From an uncultured Mediterraneibacter sp. (GTDB lineage: Bacteria; Bacillota; Clostridia; Lachnospirales; Lachnospiraceae): 38,341 nucleotides of DNA. The stretch is taken from NCBI RefSeq assembly GCF_944377805.1, contig NZ_CALWFZ010000020.1:1-38341 (forward strand), in the 5' to 3' direction. Under the pieces are notes generated by a model. That model did no database searches. It was not told the DNA's origin and saw nothing but the letters and a program-made list of their open reading frames with translations. Position 1 is the first letter of the stretch; the number at the start of each line of letters is the position of its first letter. Below are positions 17,104 through 24,181 of the stretch, piece by piece. The translations under genes were made by a program, and so were the position numbers.

Positions 17104-19697
17104 AAATGTTTCCTCCTTTTCGACGCAATGAGATAAAGTCCGTATCCCACGACAGAGATCAGGCTGATTATGATGCCCGCCTGCCTGCCGGGAGGCGAGA
17201 AGCGGATCTCTATTGTGTGTTCTCCTTCTGTCAGAGCCGCTCCGGCAAAAGCCTGGTTCACAGTGACCGGTTCGGTCTCTTTTCCATCCACCACAATGGA
17301 AAGTCCGTTCTGAAGGGGGATGGATGTGACAAGACAGCCGTCCTGATCTGCGCGAACCGTTCCTTGCAGAACTTCATATGTGCCTTTCATGATTCCGCCT
17401 TCTGAGCGGCTTTGCGCGTCTGTCTGCGCCTTGTTTCCGCTGTGTGCGGCACTCTGTAAGTATTCCAATGTCAGAGGCGTATATTCCTTTTCGGTGAAAA
17501 GTTCCGAGTCACAGACATACCACTCAGGGTCGGTCAGCCGGTACTTTCCCTTTGAAAATGTAACTTTAAGCTGCGAAACTCCCTGCGGCGATGCATCGGA
17601 AAACTGATAGTGAAACACATTATTCCCGTTAGGGTACGGGGCAAATGTTCCCGAGAGTTTGTTGCGCATACCGTTGATGTCTATGACCACGGCGCTCCGG
17701 GACAGATTTTCCACTTTAAACCCGCAAAGCAGGATGCTCTTTGCTGCCGGATTCTGTATATCAAGAGTCAGGGTACAGTCTTTTTTTGCGTAGATCTCCC
17801 AGCCGTTTTCTGCTTCCCTGATCTCCAGACCGTCCGGCAGAGACGCTAAGGCGCCGGAGGATCCGGAGGAGAGAGACAGATCGGGAGTATATGTCAGAAC
17901 CCCTTCGGCAGCAGAAACCGCTCCGGTATCAGATCTGGAAGCGCCATCCTGTACCACGGTTTTCTGAGCTATTACTGAAAGCTTCTGAGCAGGCGTCAGT
18001 GTATCGAACCAGTTCTGCGATACAGTGTCGCCCGTGAAATAAGCCATTGGAAGCACCCGCTCGTTTTCCGCGATGACAGTATCTCCACTTCGGAAAATTT
18101 CCTTATATCCGGCGGGAACGGCATCTTTCTCCGTTTCCAGATAGCGGACACCCAGCAGATTCAGCATAAACGGATTGTCTGAAGTCAGCAGAGCTACCCG
18201 GTTATTAATCCGTATCGGAGTGAGCAGTGTATCGTAGTACAGATCAGAGTATGCCTGATTTGTGATGGAAGAATACATGGTGCTCCTTGTTATTTCCGGA
18301 AAGAGTTCATTGCCGCTTACAAGCGGGCTGAGCAGGCTGTCAAAATGATAGAGAGGATCCATCCCGACTGACTCTGATTCTTCTGCGGTGATCCCCGGGC
18401 TTATATCCTCGTTTTTCACCCAGTCCTCCGTACCCGCCGTGGTGAGATACAGCCCGATGGGAGCGGCCAGCAGGGCGAGATAAAACAGTCTTTCACGGAG
18501 CGGCCCGCAAAGAGAGGAGGCAAATCGCCGGGGGAGACGAGAGCCGAATTTTCTTATAAGAATAAGCAGCAACAGGAGCGTGGCATCGGCCAGTATCCAC
18601 GGAAACTGTTTCTGGCTGATCCAAAGAAGGCCTGAGGGGATCATTACCGCAAAAGGCCACAGGGGGAGCGACTCCTTCTTTTCTGCCAGTATCCGTACTG
18701 CGTGAAGGACTACCAGCGGCATGAACGGAATCAGAATTTTCGGTCTGGCGTACAGTGTGCCGTTTAAGACGTATGAGAAGATTCCGAACAGTCCGAACAG
18801 AAGGAAGAGAATGCTGTCCGCGCGCCTCTTCTTTATCGCAAGGCCTGCCAGTATACCGTACAGGCAGACGAAAGTAAGCCCCATCCCATATTCGTTAAAC
18901 AAAAGGTTATTGAAAACAGGATTGGGAGCCAGCAGTTCCAGAAGACCGAAAAGTCCCGAAGAGCTGCCATTTCGCCTGTGCTCCAGCAGTGCCAGCGCCG
19001 TCGGGATCAAAAGCGCGGCCGACATTCCCACAGCGGCCGCGGCAGACGGGAGATACCGTCTCAGAAAAGAACCCTTCCAAAAGGAACGCCCTTCGCTGCG
19101 ATACCAGTACCATCCGATGGCGACAAAGGCGGATATGGCGAAATAAAAACTGCTCAGGCAGATCAGCAGCATACAGAGAGGAAGCCATTTGTGCCGCTTC
19201 TTTCTAATACAGAGAAAAGCCAGCAGAAGATAAGGAAGATAGTTCACAAACATGATCTGGCGGTGCATGTGGAAGAGGCATCCCGCAGTCAGGAAAAGGA
19301 CGCTCCCCGCCCATGCGGGCATATCTCTGACGCCTTCTGAGCGCAGCCATGCGAAGCAGAGCAGCACAGAGGCAAGGAATAGAACCAGCATATATCCGAT
19401 TACAATATTCAGCATGGGAACCTGCGGCAGCAGGCAGCCAATCAGTATATCAGGCCGCATAAATCCGTAATAAGAGAACTGAAATCCATTGGAACCGCCG
19501 CCCAGTCCGATCCAGGAGGGCAGAAGCGTGCGCTGGTCAAGACATGCATCCCGTATCGTTTCGGCCAGTGTGACATGCTGGCTTAACCAGTCCGTGTTTG
19601 AGCCGTAAACATACCCCTGCGGTATGACCGCGGCAATCAATATAGTGAACAGAATGATGAGAGAAGCCCAATAAATCCGGTGATTCCTTGTTTTCAT
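17100..19697 (-). CDS. YfhO-family polytopic membrane glycosyltransferase
   Basis: An 865-residue protein. The first half has about a dozen hydrophobic segments in a GT-C-like arrangement, starting after MKTRNHRIYWAS. A conserved early outer loop (QHVTLAETIRDACLDQ) carries the acidic residues usual in GT-C enzymes. A large extracytoplasmic C-terminal region follows, then one last helix (about 840-858) and a basic tail. YfhO proteins transfer a sugar from undecaprenyl phosphate onto lipoteichoic acid in Bacillus; this is the known role for a YfhO/GtcA/CsbB set. The ATG at 19697 is chosen; a TTG directly before it (19700) is an alternative, both behind AGGGAGGT. First gene of its operon. Confidence 0.85.
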   Translation of the reverse strand: MKTRNHRIYWASLIILFTILIAAVIPQGYVYGSNTDWLSQHVTLAETIRDACLDQRTLLPSWIGLGGGSNGFQFSYYGFMRPDILIGCLLPQVPMLNIVIGYMLVLFLASVLLCFAWLRSEGVRDMPAWAGSVLFLTAGCLFHMHRQIMFVNYLPYLLLAFLCIRKKRHKWLPLCMLLICLSSFYFAISAFVAIGWYWYRSEGRSFWKGSFLRRYLPSAAAAVGMSAALLIPTALALLEHRRNGSSSGLFGLLELLAPNPVFNNLLFNEYGMGLTFVCLYGILAGLAIKKRRADSILFLLFGLFGIFSYVLNGTLYARPKILIPFMPLVVLHAVRILAEKKESLPLWPFAVMIPSGLLWISQKQFPWILADATLLLLLILIRKFGSRLPRRFASSLCGPLRERLFYLALLAAPIGLYLTTAGTEDWVKNEDISPGITAEESESVGMDPLYHFDSLLSPLVSGNELFPEITRSTMYSSITNQAYSDLYYDTLLTPIRINNRVALLTSDNPFMLNLLGVRYLETEKDAVPAGYKEIFRSGDTVIAENERVLPMAYFTGDTVSQNWFDTLTPAQKLSVIAQKTVVQDGASRSDTGAVSAAEGVLTYTPDLSLSSGSSGALASLPDGLEIREAENGWEIYAKKDCTLTLDIQNPAAKSILLCGFKVENLSRSAVVIDINGMRNKLSGTFAPYPNGNNVFHYQFSDASPQGVSQLKVTFSKGKYRLTDPEWYVCDSELFTEKEYTPLTLEYLQSAAHSGNKAQTDAQSRSEGGIMKGTYEVLQGTVRADQDGCLVTSIPLQNGLSIVVDGKETEPVTVNQAFAGAALTEGEHTIEIRFSPPGRQAGIIISLISVVGYGLYLIASKRRKHL

Positions 19698-19949
19698 CAA
19701 CTGTGTACCTCCCTTTCAACAATCTCAGGATAGACCCTCTTTCTTAAAATCAGGTGAAAGAGAATCTAAAGAATTCTTAAGAAGCAGCACAGAAAAATTA
19801 AAATGGTGTATAATCAGTTTTGGCAAAGTAAGAAGAGTTCATACTGGTTCAGAGGAAAGAGGTACTACAAGAGAAAAGAAAAATTATCAGAAAATTCAAA
19901 CAAAATAGAACAAATAATAAATTTATTTTAAATAAATTTTAAAAATGCA

Positions 19950-19978
19950 TTGACAAATTGTGGCCTTAGTGCTATTAT
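19950..19978 (+). promoter_or_regulatory. Near-consensus sigmaA promoter of the orphan transcription unit
   Basis: TTGACA (19950-19955), a 17-nt spacer and TATTAT (19973-19978). This is among the best promoter matches in the window. The predicted start is near 19985, about 110 nt before the first good start codon. Confidence 0.8.
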
Positions 19979-20095
19979 ATAACCATCCAAAAGAGATCAG
20001 AAATAAAATCTTCTCGGAAGGATATTTATCTAAGCGAACAAAAGATACACTTGTTCAATTAGATTAAAAATACAAGATAGCAGGAGGTAAGTCCA

Positions 20096-20188
20096 ATGGA
20101 CAGTATAGTTTCAGTTTTTCATCAATATGTCAGTGGTACGGCAAATGAAAGTTCCTGTGATGTAAGAGACCTTTGCTGGAAACGATAG
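20096..20188 (+). CDS. Small ORF of 30 codons with strong translation signals
   Basis: ATG at 20096 follows a perfect AGGAGGT (20082-20088) at a 7-nt spacing and ends in TAG at 20186. The peptide begins MDSIVSVFHQYVSG and has two cysteines (SSCDVRDLCWKR at the end). I recognise no family. The same frame continues past the TAG through a second TAG at 20210 and then 37 sense codons to a TAA at 20324. It could therefore be a remnant of a longer gene. A leader peptide, a small secreted or modified peptide, or a chance ORF in an RNA are the other readings. Confidence 0.4.
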   Translation: MDSIVSVFHQYVSGTANESSCDVRDLCWKR

Positions 20189-20680
20189 ATTAATAATCCG
20201 GAAATATTTTAGAATGAAGAAATGATCGGAGAGTACGGAATCCGGATGAAAATCAGACAAGATTTATCATTTGCAGACGTATTGAATATAGATACCACAT
20301 ATAGCGGAATTTCAAAAGATGTGTAAAGAAACATTGAGTAGAATATTATTTTATAGTAAAGAGCACTTAGTTATAGAAGTAATAATTCAGTACCCGGCAC
20401 AGAATCCGAACAGGAAAACGTAAAAGGGGAACCATTATAGGAAGAATAACTTGGGAGGCTTTTTAAGAATATAAAATGGTACCGGGGATCGGAACGCAAG
20501 GGATGATAAGGATGCCGCTATGAACCTCAAATTGTTATTGAAGGAGGGAAGATTTAGTAAGCAGGTCTTAATAAATCGACCGCTGATCAAATAACAGATG
20601 GCAGAGGTCTCACAGGAACAGAATCTACACATTTCCTCCGATTTATAATATAGAAATATGATAAAATTAAATAGTTTATG

Positions 20681-20717
20681 AATGCATCTTCAATGTCAAC
20701 TGGAGGTGCATTTTTTT
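20681..20717 (+). terminator. Strong intrinsic terminator of the orphan unit
   Basis: AATGCATCTTCA (20681-20692) pairs with TGGAGGTGCATT (20701-20712): 12 pairs including two G-U, an 8-nt loop, and a run of seven Ts (20711-20717). The T-run overlaps the -35 box of the next promoter. Confidence 0.88.
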
Positions 20718-20744
20718 GACATAATGGAACTCATATGATAAACT
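20716..20744 (+). promoter_or_regulatory. SigmaA promoter for the TPR/AAA gene
   Basis: TTGACA (20716-20721), a 17-nt spacer and TAAACT (20739-20744). The -35 box is built into the end of the upstream terminator T-tract. The leader is about 75 nt. Confidence 0.6.
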
Positions 20745-20825
20745 AGTGAAAAATGTTGTCTTGCGTTAAGAGTCTGATAGACAGATACTGACCAATGAAA
20801 TTATTTTTTCGATGGGGTGAATGCG

Positions 20826-23800
20826 GTGGATAAGTACGAATATAAGCTAAAGACAGAGCAATTACTTGAACTGGTGGAGGAAGGCTCATATGGAAAAGCC
20901 GCGGAGATCGCGGATACGATCGACTGGAGAAGAGTTCGCAATGCTTCCATGCTGGCAAATGTCAGCGACGTTTATGAGAAGAACAGGGAATATGAGAAAA
21001 GCTACGATGTGCTGAATATTGCTTACCGCCGTGCCGAAGGAAGCAGAAAGATCATAAGCAGACTGTGCACGCTGGCTCTGAAGACGGGAAATGTGGATGA
21101 AGCGATTGATTATTATGATGACTTCATGCAGATTGCGCCTAAGGATCCGAATCAGTATATTCTCAGATACCAGATCCTCCGCGCTCAGAAAGCGCCCGTT
21201 GAGCAGCAGATAGAGGCTCTGGAAGAGTACAAGAAGTCGGAATACATTGAAGAGTGGGCCTATGAACTGGCGAAGCTTTATCAGGAGGCGGGCATGACGG
21301 CGGAATGCCTGGAAGAGTGCGACGATCTGATTCTCTGGTTCAGCGAGGGTCAGTATGTGTATAAAGCGATGGAATTAAAGATGCAGTATAAGCCTCTTAC
21401 TCCGTCTCAGCAGGAGAAGTACGACAGAAGATACGAGAAACTGTCCGGGGAGACAGAGGAAATGCCTGACATTGTCACTTATGCCGAGACAAAGGGCAGT
21501 GCCGGAGCTGTCGAAGACGAGAGCGATGCCGAGGAAGTTCCGGCTGACAGCCGGACAGGCGGAGAGAATACGGGAGAGACAATTTCTGATTCAGAGCATA
21601 CAGGTGAAACAGATGCGGATGGCTCGGCTGTGAGCACGTCTGTTTCTGACGACGCTGCCGAGATCGAGAGAGAGGAGACGGCTGCGGCGCCGGCGATAGA
21701 GGAGACTGCTGTCCAAGAGGAAGAACCTGTCGTAAAGAAGAAAAAGATCGGAAATACGATGCCTCTCGACGAAGCGCTCAGACAACTGCTTCAGCCAAAA
21801 AGCGAAGAAAAACAGGAGCAGGATGCTTCTGCCGGTGAGGAACCGGAGCCGGAACTGGACGATCTTGAGGAAGTAATCGGTGAGATCGAATCGGTTGTGG
21901 ACGTGGATATGGTAAAGCAGATGGCGGAAGATAAGAAGAAAAAGCAGGCGACTTCCAACGGTGAGATGACCGAGATCATTCCCGAGGAGGATGATGATCA
22001 GATCGACGGTCAGATGAATCTGGAAGATATTCTGACAGATTGGGAGGGAGCACCGGCTGCGGAAACGGAAGAGACTGTGGAAGAGGCACTTCCCGAACTT
22101 GACGCCGAAGTGATTTCTAAGACCGGGGAGGACAACACCTCCGAGGCGGACGCAGAAGAAACAGCGGGAGGAGATCTCGCTGCGGCGGACGCAGAAGAAG
22201 CAGCGGAAGAAGACCTCGTTGTGACGGACGCGGAAGAAGCAGTGGAAGAAGAGATCGCTGCGGCGGATGCAGAAGAAGTAGAGGAGGAAGAAGATCTCTC
22301 CGAGGCGGACGCAGAAGATATAGAAGAACTTCTTGCGGCAGATGCCGAAGAGATGGAGGAGGAAGATGAACTTCCGGAGGATGAAACGGAAGAGAATGAC
22401 CAAGAGGAGATTATAGAAGAAGGGGAAATAAAAGGGGAGACAATGGAACAGAAAACGAAAAAGATGGAACCGATTCTGCCGCCTGACATTCAGCGCATGA
22501 TCGATGAGATCGAGGGAGTAATTCCGCCGGAGGAAGAGAACGAGCCGGCTCCGGTTCGTACGGTCAAGAAGGAAGAACCCCGTGAGAATATGGGAAAGGT
22601 AGCAGATTCACTCCGCATGGAGGATGATTTCGACAGCGATATTGACGAGTTCGGAGAAGACCTGGAAGAAGATTTGTTTGACGACAGAGAGACGTCGGAC
22701 GAAGCGGAGGAATACTTCGATGAAGAGGAAGATCCGGACGAAGATGAGGAGTACTTTGACGAAGCCGAGGATCTTGATGAAGGGGAAGACTATTTCGATG
22801 AAGGTGAGTATCTCGACGAGGATGAGGAGTACCTTGACGAAGGCGAGGACCTTGATGAAGGGGAAGAGTATCTCGATGAAGATGAGGACCTTGGCGAAGC
22901 GGAAGAGTATTTTGATGAGGATGAGGAGTCTGACGACAGCGAAGTCTTTGCAGAAGACGCGGAAGATATTGACAGCATTTCTGACTGGGATGAGGAATTC
23001 AGAGTAAATCCGGAACATGCGGATTTGGAAGATGACAGAGAAATCCCTGACGATGATGACGACAATATGGACATTCTTTCTGCCACAACTCCGCTCAGCC
23101 GGAAAGAAACGGCGAAAATGATCGCTACCGGAAAGACAGCGCCGCTGCCGCTTGATGAAATATCCGACGCTCTTTCCATGACCGATACAGGATTCATTGT
23201 ACATGGCCGTTATGATCTGGGTGTGCAGAGCGGTATCGGAACGAGGGCAGGGCTTACGGAAGAGCAGAAGAAGCTTTTCTCATACTTCGTGCCGGTGCGC
23301 GGTATGAGCGAGCAGCTGGTGGACGTTCTGGAACAGGATAAGAACTGTACAAACCGCCAGGGTACTTCAAGAACGGGAAATCTCCTGATTATAGGAAATA
23401 AAGGAAACGGAAAGACAGTTCTTGCGGTAGATGTAGTAAAAGCGATCCAAAAGCAGCGGAACATCCATCAGGGCAAAGTGGCAATTGTGACAGGTGATTC
23501 TCTGAATAAGAAAAAGATCGGTGATATATTCGACAAACTGTACGGTGGGGCGCTGATTATAGAGAAGGCCGGAAAGATGAACGAAAAGACTGTGGCGCGC
23601 CTGAATAAGGCGATGGAGAAAGACACAGGAGAGCTTCTGATTGTACTGGAAGAGCAGAGGAAGCCGATTGACCGTCTGCTCTCGTCCAACAGAGAGTTCC
23701 GAAGAAAGTTCACTTCGCGCCTTGAAGTGCCGATTTTCATCAATGATGAGCTCGTCACATTTGGGCAGACATATGCTCAGGAGAACGGATACCGTATCGA

Positions 23801-24011
23801 TGAGATGGGAATTCTGGCGCTTTACAGCAAGATCGATTCTCTTCAGAGGGAAGATCATGCCGTGACAGTGGCGGAAGTCAAAGGGATCATGGACGAGGCG
23901 ATCCAGCACTCCCAGAAGGCGTCCGCGAAGAAGCTGGTGAAACGAGTATTCGGTAAAAATACAGACGAGGCGGACAGGATCTTCCTGTCGGAAAAAGATT
24001 TTAATATCTAG
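20826..24011 (+). CDS. Large cytoplasmic protein: TPR N-terminus, acidic repeat region, degenerate CbxX/EccA-like AAA domain
   Basis: About 1061 residues with no signal peptide or membrane span. Residues 1-215 form helical TPR-like repeats (YEKSYDVLNIAYRRAEG, NVDEAIDYYDDFMQIAPKDP). Residues about 220-790 are extremely Asp/Glu-rich and probably disordered, with two sets of 13-residue repeats. The C-terminal part has a Walker A, GNKGNGKT (857-864), in a CbxX/SpoVK-like AAA context. The Walker B position reads LIIEKA (910-915) where the family has a D-E pair, so ATP may be bound but poorly hydrolysed. TPR plus CbxX-type AAA recalls EccA of type VII secretion, but no secretion genes are nearby. 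GTG at 20826 is preferred because GGGGTG lies 6 nt upstream; GTG at 20817 is the alternative. Confidence 0.75.
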   Translation: MDKYEYKLKTEQLLELVEEGSYGKAAEIADTIDWRRVRNASMLANVSDVYEKNREYEKSYDVLNIAYRRAEGSRKIISRLCTLALKTGNVDEAIDYYDDFMQIAPKDPNQYILRYQILRAQKAPVEQQIEALEEYKKSEYIEEWAYELAKLYQEAGMTAECLEECDDLILWFSEGQYVYKAMELKMQYKPLTPSQQEKYDRRYEKLSGETEEMPDIVTYAETKGSAGAVEDESDAEEVPADSRTGGENTGETISDSEHTGETDADGSAVSTSVSDDAAEIEREETAAAPAIEETAVQEEEPVVKKKKIGNTMPLDEALRQLLQPKSEEKQEQDASAGEEPEPELDDLEEVIGEIESVVDVDMVKQMAEDKKKKQATSNGEMTEIIPEEDDDQIDGQMNLEDILTDWEGAPAAETEETVEEALPELDAEVISKTGEDNTSEADAEETAGGDLAAADAEEAAEEDLVVTDAEEAVEEEIAAADAEEVEEEEDLSEADAEDIEELLAADAEEMEEEDELPEDETEENDQEEIIEEGEIKGETMEQKTKKMEPILPPDIQRMIDEIEGVIPPEEENEPAPVRTVKKEEPRENMGKVADSLRMEDDFDSDIDEFGEDLEEDLFDDRETSDEAEEYFDEEEDPDEDEEYFDEAEDLDEGEDYFDEGEYLDEDEEYLDEGEDLDEGEEYLDEDEDLGEAEEYFDEDEESDDSEVFAEDAEDIDSISDWDEEFRVNPEHADLEDDREIPDDDDDNMDILSATTPLSRKETAKMIATGKTAPLPLDEISDALSMTDTGFIVHGRYDLGVQSGIGTRAGLTEEQKKLFSYFVPVRGMSEQLVDVLEQDKNCTNRQGTSRTGNLLIIGNKGNGKTVLAVDVVKAIQKQRNIHQGKVAIVTGDSLNKKKIGDIFDKLYGGALIIEKAGKMNEKTVARLNKAMEKDTGELLIVLEEQRKPIDRLLSSNREFRRKFTSRLEVPIFINDELVTFGQTYAQENGYRIDEMGILALYSKIDSLQREDHAVTVAEVKGIMDEAIQHSQKASAKKLVKRVFGKNTDEADRIFLSEKDFNI
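22146..22373 (+). repeat. Tandem acidic repeats, ADAEE type
   Basis: Six imperfect units starting A/T-DAE-E/D. The first three are exact 39-bp (13-codon) periods (ADAEETAGGDLAA, ADAEEAAEEDLVV, TDAEEAVEEEIAA); later units are 11-14 codons. They lie in the disordered centre of the TPR/AAA protein. Confidence 0.85.
22707..22940 (+). repeat. Six tandem 39-bp repeats encoding 13-residue EEYFDE units
   Basis: Six successive 13-residue units with no gaps: EEYFDEEEDPDED, EEYFDEAEDLDEG, EDYFDEGEYLDED, EEYLDEGEDLDEG, EEYLDEDEDLGEA, EEYFDEDEESDDS. The repeat length keeps the frame, so copy number can vary without breaking the protein. The DNA is strongly purine-rich on the plus strand. Confidence 0.95.
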
Positions 24012-24032
24012 ATGTTTCATACAGAAAATATT

Positions 24033-24079
24033 CTGGCAGTCGGCAGGGGATGAACTCCTGCCCGGCTGTCAGTTTTTTT
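24033..24079 (+). terminator. Terminator after the TPR/AAA gene
   Basis: CTGGCAGTCGGCAGGGG pairs with CTCCTGCCCGGCTGTCAG (with small bulges), followed by seven Ts. It ends the 20826-24011 transcript 20 nt after the stop. Confidence 0.85.
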
Positions 24080-24181
24080 GTTCACAATTTCAGTTTCCAG
24101 ACGGCTTTTCCCTTTCCTTTTCAGACAGTTTCAAGTATAATATATTTATTATTATAAAAATGAAACGGCGAGGTGTCTTTT

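Larger units (their letters stand above)
19985..20717 (+). ncRNA. Orphan ~730-nt transcript, candidate structured RNA or small-peptide mRNA
   Basis: The unit is bounded by a near-consensus promoter and a strong intrinsic terminator but has no long ORF. The 5' end contains a stem-loop: 20028-20041 pairs with 20051-20064 (12 base pairs with one 2x2 internal loop). A possible long-range helix joins GAGACCTTTGCTG (20166-20178) with TGGCAGAGGTCTC (20599-20611), 13 pairs including three G-U. In a region this size, one such match could arise by chance. I do not recognise a known large RNA class. The alternatives are a transcript made for the 30-codon ORF at 20096, or a decayed gene that kept its promoter and terminator. 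Confidence 0.4.
19698..20825. other. 1.1-kb region without a convincing protein gene
   Basis: AT-rich relative to both flanks. From 19741 to 19949 I see only an isolated TATAAT at 19809 without a good -35. From 19950 to 20717 lies a complete transcription unit (promoter, 5' hairpin, 30-codon ORF, terminator), listed separately. From 20716 there is the promoter of the TPR/AAA gene. All long frames are broken by stops at about the random rate. A minus-strand frame at 20435-20632 has no credible ribosome binding site. Confidence 0.8.

Noticed and set aside
19801-19814. Promoter at the isolated TATAAT (19809-19814)
   Set aside because: No acceptable -35 element at 16-18 nt and no gene directly behind it.
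20096-20326. Recoding of UAG (for example pyrrolysine) in the orphan region
   Set aside because: Both TAG codons are followed by other stops (TAA, TGA) at roughly the frequency expected by chance, and the window contains no recoding machinery.
20435-20632. Minus-strand ORF of 65 codons
   Set aside because: Its GGAGGA lies almost against the ATG, the product is compositionally odd, and it lies inside a plus-strand transcription unit.
21591-23204. Long minus-strand ORFs opposite the acidic region
   Set aside because: They are artefacts of the purine-rich GAA/GAG/GAT repeats, giving Phe/Leu/Ser-rich shadows with no start signals.
20826-24011. Type VII secretion EccA
   Set aside because: Domain order is similar, but the Walker B site is degenerate and no WXG100, EccC or other secretion genes are nearby.
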